A stretch of 64,000 bases of DNA from Atkinsonella hypoxylon (lineage: Eukaryota > Ascomycota > Sordariomycetes > Hypocreales > Clavicipitaceae). The notes below the pieces were generated by a model. The model saw only the letters and a program-made list of their open reading frames with translations. It had not been told where the DNA came from and searched no databases. A program made the position numbers and the translations under genes. Numbering within the stretch: position 1 is the stretch's first letter; the number at the start of each line of letters is the position of its first letter. The stretch spans positions 1 to 64,000 of the forward strand of contig JFHB01000082.1 of NCBI GenBank assembly GCA_000729835.1, in the 5' to 3' direction. This document shows positions 55,196 to 64,000 of the stretch, one piece after another.

Positions 55196-56362
55196 ATGGG
55201 AGTAGAGCCAACAGTCGCTAATGGCGCGGTCGAAGGCCTAACACCTTACAATCTGCCACCGTCTGATCTTTCTCAGCCGTTCGTTTGTCATGACTTGAAC
55301 TCGACTGATTCATCGACGGCTTGCGCCATATCCGACGCTTCCGCTACATCTCAGTCCTCCATAATGACATCTTTCGTCGACGTGATCTTTCAGTGCAATA
55401 AGTTTCAACAACATGTTGATACGTTGTATGAGTTTTGGGTCATGGACCACGCCGCTCCTGTGGGATATATGCTTCCCAAGTTCGTCACTCAGTTGCTATG
55501 GGATAATACTGGGTTTCACATCAACAACGAAAAGAGGACGGTACACTTGCATCCCAAAATCGACAGCGGGGAGAGTGTTGTCACTGCTTGTGAAAGAGAA
55601 TTTGTAAAACTTTGTCGACTGAACACATCCAGAGTCGATGGTGTCAAGAAGTGGGTGACTACCTGGGATGCCGAGGGCGATACTGAGCATCATCCAATCC
55701 GTGGCCTTGGGGACTGTCTCGTTGGTCTCAAAGTGCCGTCTCCTCTTCGTGGCGTTTTCGGAATTGTCACGGCTGGGACACATATGAATATGTACACCAT
55801 CAAGGGTGCGGATGGCGATGCGCAAATGCACATCTGGGTGGCCAAAAGGTCAGCAAATGTCACATATGCAGGGAAGCTTGATCAGCTCGTGGCCGGCGCC
55901 ATGGACCTTCGGGACAACAACGATCCCTTGAGAACGCTCAGCAGAGAAGCGATGGAAGAGGCTGGGCTGACAGTTGATGTCAAGACCGGACGGGTCAGCA
56001 GGGACAGCGAGCATGTGGGAGTGGTCCGCCAGGGACCTTGGATCTCCTTCTTCGATAAGAAGGATGGAGTTGCAGGCAGTGAGCATGGGCAGTTAGAGCC
56101 AGGCATCCGTTTCACATTCGATCTGGAAGTAGATCCGGGATTTGTACCAGAACCGTGTGAGCCGGAGTCTATAGCTGGTTTCTTTCTTAAGAATGTCGAA
56201 CAGGTCAAAATGGACCTCAAACGTCGGAAATGGAAGCCCAACTGCGCACTTGTGATGCTGGATTTCCTCCTGCGCAAGGGAAAGATCCAGCCGGAGGAGG
56301 ACGAGTTCTTCCAGGACTTGAGGCCTGCTCTTCAGCGGCAACTACCATTTGGTCAAATTTGA
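55196..56362 (+). CDS. Nudix hydrolase of the thiamine-pyrophosphokinase-related (DUF4743) type
   Basis: Single exon, 388 aa, ATG at 55196 (MGVEPTVANGAVEG). Residues about 60-170 match the DUF4743-like N-terminal domain found before Nudix domains in fungal Tnr3-type and plant Nudix 20/24 proteins: WVMDHAAPVGYMLPKFV, and RGVFGIVTAGTHMNMY at the entry to the Nudix fold. The Nudix box reads GAMDLRDNNDPLRTLSREA then MEEAGL. The REx2EE core is intact, while the upstream Glu of the GX5E part is not in place, as in several members of this subgroup. PESIAGFF lies downstream. Relatives hydrolyse damaged thiamine diphosphates (oxy- and oxothiamine forms); the substrate here is inferred from the subfamily. 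No targeting signal is evident. Confidence 0.85.
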   Translation: MGVEPTVANGAVEGLTPYNLPPSDLSQPFVCHDLNSTDSSTACAISDASATSQSSIMTSFVDVIFQCNKFQQHVDTLYEFWVMDHAAPVGYMLPKFVTQLLWDNTGFHINNEKRTVHLHPKIDSGESVVTACEREFVKLCRLNTSRVDGVKKWVTTWDAEGDTEHHPIRGLGDCLVGLKVPSPLRGVFGIVTAGTHMNMYTIKGADGDAQMHIWVAKRSANVTYAGKLDQLVAGAMDLRDNNDPLRTLSREAMEEAGLTVDVKTGRVSRDSEHVGVVRQGPWISFFDKKDGVAGSEHGQLEPGIRFTFDLEVDPGFVPEPCEPESIAGFFLKNVEQVKMDLKRRKWKPNCALVMLDFLLRKGKIQPEEDEFFQDLRPALQRQLPFGQI

Positions 56363-57353
56363 GAATGAAAAAGGATGATCTGCACATCGTTTGTGCCACG
56401 CATAATGTCCTCGACTGGCCCGACGTATCGGAAGACAAGCCGTTGCTTTGTCCAACAAACCTTGTCGAGATATGTTCCAGCCCCAGATAAGACTTATCTG
56501 GAAACGGCCATGACTGCGCGTGCACAATCTACTCAATATATCAAATAGGTTCTGAAATTGAGTCTTGCGGCGAAGAACTTGGCCGCGAGTTTTTTTTTTG
56601 TTTTTTGTATTTCTGTTCGTCCCCCTCGGCCTCGTGTGAATAGTGACCCTTAAAGAAGCGCTAAGAAAACCACGACACTGCGAATCCACTTCATCAAGGT
56701 CAACCGATGCTAACGATAGTTAGTGCAGCTTACTAAGGAAAATCCTTTACACATGTACGACTCGCAGAAAGCGTTTCTGTCAGCTTGGAGCACGTTGCGA
56801 ATAGGCGATGCGTGCGTTGTACGGGCAAGATTGCGGGCAGCGCATTGCTTCCACTCAAAGGACATGTTTCACTGCATTTGGCTGTCGACGCACACAAGTA
56901 CGAAGCAAGTCAAACGGTTGATTTGCGACAGGGTCATCGTGACCCTGATACAACCTTATATTACAACCAGTGTGTAGGCGAGCCATAGCTCCCTGGTCCA
57001 TTTCAATATATACGAATACGCAACTTACACTATACAGATTACACACTCAATACGAACGTACTTAAGGAACGTAGGTGTCAAATTACACGAAGCCTCGAGT
57101 TATTCCCTTCATAGATGACAACAGCGACTGGTGACTTTGACACTTGAGTCCGGGCGAGCGAAATGGAGTTACATACTGTACTGCTTTCCATTCCTCACCT
57201 TTGCAGCGTCGTCATGAGATATGGGAAGCAATAGGCTGTGATGAGGTGCGGAAAAATGAGACCCATGGACTGAAAGAGGGTGAGGTAGCTTCGTTATTGA
57301 TCCAGTCAACATATCCAAAATTTATTCCTGGTGGACTTGGTCGAGCACAACAT
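56363..57353. other. Convergent intergenic region
   Basis: About 1 kb between the Nudix gene and the oxidoreductase gene, which converge. Short unassigned open frames only; T-runs near 56590. Confidence 0.5.
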
Positions 57354-58922
57354 CTACGCACCCACCGCATCCGTTACATGCTCATCCCACCATTGCTGCC
57401 AGTCAACTACCTTCTTGTTTACGCGAGCATCTTCCGCAGCAAAAACAAGAGCGTGGCTGCGAATCACCTCTTCCAAAGTGCAGCCAACAAGTTCATTCTG
57501 TGCCTTTTCACCATCCCACCCGTGGTTTTTGACCTTGTCGCACGCCAAGACAAATTGTTGTGTCAATCCAGTGTCACCACCTCCATGTCCCAGATCCGTA
57601 GTTGCGGGCTCGTATGTCTGGCTCTTGCCAGTTCTGAAATCCTCAACGGTGATCTTTCTCGAGTCGGCGTATATTTCGCCGTGCTCACCGTAGAATTGGC
57701 TGACACGCTCGCATAGTCTCTTGGTTTGGGAAGACATGTGGAAAATGACGCGTTTTGCTGGGCGCACGCTCTCTGGCCATGTGATAGTGACGAACTGCTC
57801 ATCGCAGACATTGTTGTCTGCTTCATACACACAACGACCGTACCATTGGCGCTTGATGACCTCCTCCTTTGGTGTAGACTCATCCCAGTCTTGGCTAAGA
57901 ACCTTGATTAGCACATGCCGACGCTCTTCATCAGTCTTGTAGTCTTCAATATCGTGTACGACAATGTCAACGGGCCACTTGGTGTTGCCTCGCGCGAGAC
58001 CAACTCGGTCGTCCATGTAGATTTTCTTTGCCGAGAACTTGCAGCCGTCATCAACGAGCGGGCACTTCATACAGTTGGTGGCGTTTCCGGCTGCTGTGGG
58101 CTTGCGACTCTTCTTGAAGTACTGCACTCCACCAGTAGAGGTAATATAATCGGGCAGATGCGGTTCGCCCTGACCTGCCCGGGCTGGTGCCGACACGAGC
58201 CATAAAAGTAAATCGATATCATGACAACTCTTGGTGAGCAGGGAAGGAGCCGAAGTCTTGTCGTTTCGCCAGTTGCCTCTCACGTATGAGTGAGCGAAAT
58301 GCCACCAGCCAACCGGTTCAGTGTGGACAACGCTGTTGATCTCTCCAATGACTTTTTCGTCGACCAGTAGTTTTCGCAACAGCAAGTTATGGGGGCTGTA
58401 TCTCAACACATGTCCGATGGAGAAAATCTTGGATCCTTTGAGTGGCTTGACAGCCCTGTACATAGCGAGGCAGTCGTCCATGTTGGTAGCAAGCGGCTTC
58501 TCACACATGATGTGAAGATTCAGGTCGGCAAGAGCGATGACGACTTCGCTGTGCATCTCATCCAGAACGCAAACAAAGGCGCCATCCATCCCTTCAGGAA
58601 CCCCCACCTCTCCTGAAGCAACTCGCTGGCGCCTTTTCTTCTCATAGTCGACGAACTCGATCCAGCTGGTGAATGACTGGCCTTCTTTGGGACCACGATC
58701 GCCCCAGATGTACTTTCGACCCAAATTTTCTCGTTTGAACTTTTGAGGCTCGCACACAGCACTCACAATTCCATTGCAGACTTTGTCGATGGCATTAGCA
58801 TATGCTTGTCCACGGGAGCCGGCACCGATGATGACGAAGCGAGGTGGTGTCTCTGACATGTTAGGTCTCTCAAGAGACTTGGTTGTCTTATTGGCGAGTT
58901 CTGGATCAACAACACCAGCCAT
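57354..58922 (-). CDS. Gfo/Idh/MocA-family NAD(P)-dependent oxidoreductase
   Basis: Single exon, 522 aa, ATG at 58922. An alternative start at internal Met 22 (MSETPPRF) would put the Rossmann motif nearer the N-terminus. FVIIGAGSRGQAYANAI is the GxGxxG dinucleotide fold. VCEP at the end of beta-2 suggests the cofactor-ribose contact. MCEKPLATN is the EKP motif that places the catalytic Lys in this family. EPVGWWHFAHSYVRGNWRN and KSCHDIDLLLWL follow, with the conserved H-D pair near the active site. A cysteine cluster (NCMKCPLVDDGCKFSAKKIY) sits in the C-terminal half. The enzyme probably oxidises or reduces a sugar or inositol-like substrate in the cytosol. No pathway neighbours help. Family strong, substrate unknown. 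Confidence 0.9.
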   Translation of the reverse strand: MAGVVDPELANKTTKSLERPNMSETPPRFVIIGAGSRGQAYANAIDKVCNGIVSAVCEPQKFKRENLGRKYIWGDRGPKEGQSFTSWIEFVDYEKKRRQRVASGEVGVPEGMDGAFVCVLDEMHSEVVIALADLNLHIMCEKPLATNMDDCLAMYRAVKPLKGSKIFSIGHVLRYSPHNLLLRKLLVDEKVIGEINSVVHTEPVGWWHFAHSYVRGNWRNDKTSAPSLLTKSCHDIDLLLWLVSAPARAGQGEPHLPDYITSTGGVQYFKKSRKPTAAGNATNCMKCPLVDDGCKFSAKKIYMDDRVGLARGNTKWPVDIVVHDIEDYKTDEERRHVLIKVLSQDWDESTPKEEVIKRQWYGRCVYEADNNVCDEQFVTITWPESVRPAKRVIFHMSSQTKRLCERVSQFYGEHGEIYADSRKITVEDFRTGKSQTYEPATTDLGHGGGDTGLTQQFVLACDKVKNHGWDGEKAQNELVGCTLEEVIRSHALVFAAEDARVNKKVVDWQQWWDEHVTDAVGA

Positions 58923-60381
58923 GATGATAGTAGAATTTAAACCTTCGGTTCCATAGACCGGGGGAGACTCTGCTTATGTTTTTGGTACGTAAATGTGCCA
59001 CTACTTGCAATTTCTCCGGTGCGGTTAGGAGCTAACGCGGTTGGGAACTCGACGAAGTGAGGTGGTATGTAAATAAGTTCAAGGGTTTACGGCTGTCGAC
59101 AGAGACGACGGCGGTCCGATTTAGGAGTAAGATGTTGGGAGGTCCGACTCCAGACTTCTGAGCAAGAGGTGCCAGTATGAAGCATAGACAAAGCCTTACC
59201 ACGTCTCTGGCAATGGACGTAAGTTAAGGGGAAGGGGTGTGAGCCACCTACAATTGATAGGAACACGTGCCACGCCTTGCGCTATACCCAATTTGGGTGG
59301 CTCATTGCTGGGGTAGGTGGCTCACACGAGTACGCAAATACGCAGCAACGGATTTTTGAATACACAGCAGCAAGTATTTTTACGGGGATTTTACTAGTAA
59401 AAGTACTTTACTGTCTCTTGTATTAGGTGTTAAGACCCTTAACTGGTAGGGCCTATAGTTATAGCACACTCTATTAACTAGATCTATATTAACTATAGAA
59501 TCTATTATTTAGAGCTATTCTAAGTTAAATTACTCTATTTCTCTATTATTAATATTTATTAAGATTTCTATAACTTAGGCCTTTAACAAGCGTAACCTCT
59601 ATTAGATTGTCCCTATAACTTAAGAAATTGTCTCCACTATTCTTCCACTCTAGGCCTAGTTGCTGCTGCGTATTCAAAAATTCTGTTTGCGTACTCGGCT
59701 CACACCCCTTCTTCACCTTAACTTATCGACAGGACAAGCACAGACTTGTACGAATGGGGAAGGTGCACAAATCAATGTCCAATGTGCCGCAAGGCCTGCC
59801 TACCACTGCCAATCAGGACGCTGGTATTAAGAAGCATCTGCTACTGGAGCCACCTACAGCTGCCAGTACACTTGCCCGAGCGGTGACAGATTGCACAATG
59901 AGTCATACCATGTATATCGGCAAGTGCAATACGTGGTGTATTCTGTCGTCGTGTGCCGGATTTGTCCCTTCTCCATTCTCTAGACCCACTCTCGACTTAC
60001 CGCATGTCAATCATACTCTACGGAGTTGCACGCAGACAAGCCCAGCTCATAACATCTTTGACACATCGCTTCGAATGCAGTCGTTGATGAGCTGCCCGTT
60101 CCATCACGTGATACTTTCCTTGTCTAGCACCAACACAAAGTGCTCATTAAATACGCAATTTTGTCAACAACGAAGCTTAACTTTTTGCAAGGTCGCAACC
60201 CTACAGCCAGAACACCTCTTTTAAGGTTATTAAACAAGACAAGTTTCCACCATTGACGCTGACGATGAATGATTACAGGTCTTTCGCTCGAGCGGCGTCG
60301 TATTCAACCATAACAATCTGGCTACCGGGTGTCTTCTGTTATTTCTCGGGTTCCATATCCTGAACACACTGTCTGTTTGAT
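58923..60381. other. Intergenic region carrying a MITE
   Basis: The left part is the promoter of the oxidoreductase gene, the centre is the MITE at 59222-59723, and the right part is the promoter of rex2. An open frame at 59628-60224 starts inside the MITE and has no domain. Confidence 0.5.
59222..59723. mobile_element. MITE with terminal inverted repeats and TA target duplication (Tc1/mariner-like)
   Basis: The ends read AGTTAAGGGGAAGGGG... on the left and the inverse complement of AGTTAAGGTGAAGAAGGGG... on the right. GTGTGAGCC follows in both arms, so about 30 bp match with a 3-bp gap. A TA dinucleotide flanks each end (59220-59221 and 59724-59725), as expected for Tc1/mariner/pogo-type insertion. 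The right arm continues GAGTACGCAAA..TTTTTGAATACGCAGCAGCAA. The same words appear in the left arm only after an extra segment of about 70 bp. The core (59380-59640) is AT- and TpA-rich and non-coding. At 502 bp it has no transposase, so it is non-autonomous. Class is inferred from the TA duplication and the AGT start of the repeats. Confidence 0.8.
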
Positions 60382-61169
60382 ATGGCTGCCCCGACAACCG
60401 TGACGTATGACGCTGACGGTCGGTCCTCGGGTGTAACTGATGACCCTCTTGTCTGGATTGACTGTGAGGTAAGTTCTGTGGTCAAACTCTTGTATTCAGA
60501 TTCTGCAATCTGGTATTTTGAGGCTGGGCTTTAATTGTACCCGCCAGTGTCAAAATTTTGCCATCATCTGAGCATGATGCAAATCGTCTATTGCTTGACC
60601 CTCATAGCTCGGCGTTTTCGGTTACTTACTGCGGCTATTTTGGACAGATGACTGGTCTCAACCCGGATACAGAGGTTATCATTGAGATTTATTGCATCTT
60701 GACTACGGGCAATTTAGAAATAATAGATCAAGAAGGATATCATGCTTTCATTCACTACCCCAAGCAGCGCCTGGATCAGATGGATGAATGGTGTACACGA
60801 ACACATGGCACCTCTGGTTTAACAGCTGCTGTTCTTGCATCCACAACGACACCAGGTCAAGCTGCCGACGGCCTCTACAAGTACATTACTAAGTTCATAC
60901 CTGAGAAACGGAGGGCTTTGCTGGCGGGGAACAGCGTGCATGCTGATCGAGCATTTTTGAGGAAAGAACCGTATGCTAAGGTACTTGATCACCTCCATTA
61001 CCGTATATTGGACATCAGTGCCATCAAGGAGGCGGTCAGGAGATGGGCCGCCCCGGACATCATGACGGGAGCGCCCCTGAAAAAGGGAAAGCACTTGGCT
61101 CGTGACGATATCCTTGAGAGCATTGAGGAGGCGCGATATTATCGGGAGACGATCTTTCGTCGTACCTAG
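60382..61169 (+). CDS. rex2: Oligoribonuclease (REX2, DEDDh 3'-5' exonuclease)
   Basis: Model: join(60382..60468,60648..61169), 202 aa; one 179-nt intron falls inside the catalytic motif, joining WIDCE to MTGL. Exo I is therefore WIDCEMTGLNPDTE with the catalytic Asp and Glu. NSVHADRAFLRKEP supplies the Exo II Asp and RILDISAIKEAVRRW follows. HLARDDILESIEEARYYRE has the Exo III His and Asp. All four DEDDh residues are present. Rex2/Orn degrades 2-5 nt RNA fragments to mononucleotides; fungal homologs act mainly in mitochondria. An obvious cleavable presequence is not visible here (MAAPTTVTYDADGRSSG), so location is uncertain. Confidence 0.93.
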
Positions 61170-61845
61170 CGAGGTGTCGGGGAGTGATGTAACGGTACAT
61201 CCTGGACGTCTCTGATAATAGTATTGTACAAACGAGTTACATCAAGCTGAGTATGCTTCCCGTCTTATGCATGGCAGGCTTCCGATTTGGCCAAAGTGTC
61301 AGGCTTTGGCCGATCGCTTCGTCGCTCAATCTCACTTCGACCCGGCAACAGTTGCATGTACTGCAGGTATTGTTGCGTACGAGGTCATCTTGAACCATTT
61401 TAACATGATTGATAATTGAGCCTAGCATCATAGTTTCCAAATAATCCCGGTTAAAATTCGCAGATTGTCACCGCCACTTTGAGAAGCTCGTTGTCGTGCC
61501 ATAGCTGCAGATTGTACCATCCAGCGACCAAAACCTCGGCCAGAATGGCTCGAGCTGCATGTTCGGTGGCGTACAAGCTGAAGAATCGCACTGTGTACTG
61601 CACTGGCGTATCCCCATCATATACAGTGTGAACCGATACCTACCCCTCCAAATTACCCCTCCATGACTGATGTATCACAATTTCCCTCGCTACGTCAACC
61701 TAGCTTCAGGAGCCTTCCCCTTCCTCTCTCATTTTACCTCCCAACAAGAAGCTCTCTTGAAATCCATGTTCATTTCTACCCTTTTCCCACTACACAAGCT
61801 CCAGTCAACTTCATATAACTTCAAGTCATCTACCTCATGGGCACT
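61170..61845. other. Intergenic region before pgm
   Basis: 676 bp with the rex2 3' flank and, on the right, a CT-rich promoter and probable 5' UTR of the phosphoglucomutase gene. No gene seen. Confidence 0.5.
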
Positions 61846-63844
61846 ATGGACATTCAGACCGTCCAGCTCCAGCCTTTTCAGGACCAAAAACCCGGCACGT
61901 AAGTTGATTTGGACTAACAACGCGGAGCCTGGCCCTTAGGTGCTCATGGTTGAAGCTTCGGAAAAAAAAAAAATTCCTCATCCCTTACCTAACAAAGCTG
62001 ACATTAGTGATTAGGTCGGGTCTCCGCAAGAAGGTCACGGTATTCCAACAGCCCCATTACAGCGAGTCCTTCATCACAAGCATTTTATTGTCAATTCCTG
62101 AAGGTGTCGAGGGTATGACGTGATTGGGGTCCTCCAATTTGAAACGCCCTTGCCAACAATCCACCAACTAATTGCTTCTACAAGGATCGTTCCTCGTCAT
62201 CGGTGGTGATGGCCGATTCTGGAACCCCGAGGTTATCCAATTGATTGCCAAGATCAGTGCTGCATACGGCGTCAAGAAGCTACTCATCGGCCAGAACGGC
62301 ATTCTCTCCACACCCGCCGCCAGCCATGTTATACGATTGCGAAAGGCTACAGGTGGCATCTTGCTCACCGCCAGCCACAACCCAGGCGGTATGACACATG
62401 TTCTCAAACCTGGGCATCCAATTGCAAACATGCCAAAAAAATTCAACTTACTAATCGCTCCATGCTTCATTCAAACCCACAGGCCCCAAGAACGACTTTG
62501 GCATCAAGTACAACTTGGCCAATGGTGGCCCTGCGCCTGAGTCCGTGACCAACAAAATCTACGAGACTTCCAAGACTCTCACATCATACAAACTTGCCTC
62601 CATTTCCGACATTGATATATCCACCATCGGCTCCAAGACCTACGGGTCTCTCGAAGTCGAGGTCATTGACAGCACTGCCGACTACGTCGCCATGCTCAAG
62701 GACATTTTCGACTTTGACATCATCAAGAAGTTCTTCAGCTCCCACCCGGACTTCAAGGTGCTCTTTGATGGCCTCCACGGCGTGACTGGACCCTACGGAA
62801 AGGCCATCTTCGAGAAGGAGCTCGGCCTCACGGGGGCGACGCAGAACTGCGTACCCAGTCCCGACTTTAACGGCGGCCACCCTGATCCTAACCTAACGTA
62901 TGCTCATTCCCTCGTAGAGGTCGTTGACAAGAACAACATCCCCTTTGGAGCCGCCTCTGACGGAGACGGTGACCGGAACATGATTTACGGCGCCAACGCC
63001 TTCGTTTCCCCCGGCGACTCCCTCGCCATCATCGCCCACCATGCCAAGCTCATCCCATACTTCCAGAAAAGCGGTGTCAACGGCCTCGCCCGATCAATGC
63101 CCACCTCTGGGGCCGTCGACCGCGTCGCCAAGGCCCAAAATCTAGACTGTTACGAAGTCCCCACAGGCTGGAAATTCTTCTGCGCCCTATTCGACGCCAA
63201 GAAGCTCTCCATCTGCGGAGAGGAGAGCTTCGGAACCGGAAGCGACCACATCCGTGAGAAAGATGGTCTTTGGGCTGTCATCGCATGGCTCAACATCATT
63301 GCAGCCCTCGGTATCCAGAACCCAGGCGTGACGCCCTCTATCAAGGAGATCCAGAAGGACTTCTGGAGCACGTACGGCCGTACCTTCTTCACTCGCTACG
63401 ACTATGAGAATGTCGACTCCGACGGCGCCAACAAGGTCATTGGGGAACTGAACAACCTTGTTGCGGACCCGAATTTTGTCGGCAGCAAGATTGGAGGTAA
63501 GACTCAAACTCTTTTCGTGAGAACCATGCTGACCCTCCCTAACCAATACAGAGCGCACCGTGACTAGGGCCGGCAATTTCTCGTACACCGATCTAGACGG
63601 CTCGGTCTCTTCCAACCAGGGGCTATACGCATGCTTCTCATCTGGCAGCCGCATTGTTGTTCGTCTCTCGGGCACCGGATCCTCTGGTGCCACCATTCGT
63701 CTCTACATTGAGCAGCACAGCAGCGATCCCTCGACGTATGATCTGGATGCCCAGGACTTCCTCGAGGCCGAGGTCAAGTTTGCGACCGAGTTGCTCAAGT
63801 TCAAGGAGCATGTTGGCCGTGATGAGCCTGATGTCAAGACGTAA
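61846..63844 (+). CDS. pgm2: Phosphoglucomutase
   Basis: Model: join(61846..61898,62015..62112,62185..62388,62483..63496,63552..63844), 553 aa. It interconverts glucose-1-phosphate and glucose-6-phosphate in the cytosol, linking glycolysis with UDP-glucose, glycogen and cell-wall synthesis. The N-terminus is MDIQTVQLQPFQDQKPGTSG. The phosphoserine loop TASHNPGG is interrupted by intron 3 after PG. The Mg-binding loop is DGDGDRN, the sugar-binding loop GEESFGTGSDHIREKDG, and the phosphate-binding site RLSGTGSSGATIRLY in the last exon. The length fits eukaryotic PGM (yeast Pgm2, 569 aa). Five exons, all joins in frame. No signal peptide. Confidence 0.96.
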
Positions 63845-64000
63845 TGGGTGCACGGGCAATCTTGTCACTTGTGCGAGCTGGTGATCCATATTTGAATCAC
63901 CTTTGCAGCTGCATGTCGCGAGGGTCACTGAATTCAAATCGAGAATTCACTATTGTGGTACAATATTCACGTGGAGAGAGGTGATGCTTGTGGATTCTAG
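63845..64000. other. 3' flank of pgm at window edge
   Basis: 156 bp after the phosphoglucomutase stop; no feature seen. Confidence 0.4.

Noticed and set aside
59628..60224. 198-codon plus-strand open frame
   Set aside because: It begins inside the MITE, has no domain and has compositionally random translation; it overlaps the rex2 promoter.

Overview
The window is nuclear DNA of a filamentous ascomycete (Pezizomycotina). Sordariomycetes, probably Hypocreales, is the best fit. The evidence is many short (about 45-110 nt) GT-AG introns with CTAAC/CTGAC branch sites, compact genes on both strands, and typical ascomycete genes (Pta1, Coa3, Dep1/Sds3-like, Nop12, complex I 17.8 kDa subunit, a She3-like coiled coil). 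Intergenic DNA carries dispersed TACCTAGGTA and TACGGAGTA words. All exon joins below were read by eye. Each was checked for splice signals and for total length divisible by three.

Left end (1-11 kb) is the accessory part. A decayed Ty3/gypsy reverse transcriptase remnant (about 280-660) is followed by two tandem copies of one module. Each module has a coiled-coil protein of unknown function on the minus strand, diverging from an Hsp70-like (HSPA12-type) ATPase on the plus strand: A1 1768-3430 with B1 3752-6052, and A2 6706-8224 with B2 8641-10875. Intron positions and most exon lengths are conserved between the copies. B2 carries one in-frame TAG. This duplicated pair is the best candidate here for an undescribed system.

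11-24 kb: a Swd3/WDR5-type WD40 gene (11189-12716), then a gene-poor stretch of about 7.4 kb (12.7-20.1 kb) with homopolymers, microsatellites, an AT-rich island and one small cysteine-rich ORF (17999-18163). A peroxisomal 2,4-dienoyl-CoA reductase (20147-21452) and a membrane-anchored histidine acid phosphatase (22127-23705) follow.

24-35 kb: an MFS transporter (24172-26291), an unrecognised five-exon protein with PANL repeats (28414-30853) and a She3-like coiled coil (32331-33634).

35-47 kb is housekeeping: Pta1/symplekin diverging from Coa3, a Dep1/Sds3-like Sin3-complex subunit diverging from Nop12, and alpha-tubulin.

48-64 kb: a single-pass membrane protein with a PV repeat, ribosomal protein S15 (uS19), complex I 17.8 kDa subunit, a Nudix protein, a Gfo/Idh/MocA oxidoreductase, a TA-flanked MITE (59222-59723), oligoribonuclease Rex2 and phosphoglucomutase. 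The genes look independently transcribed. Several neighbours share divergent promoters. No rRNA, tRNA or CRISPR was found.
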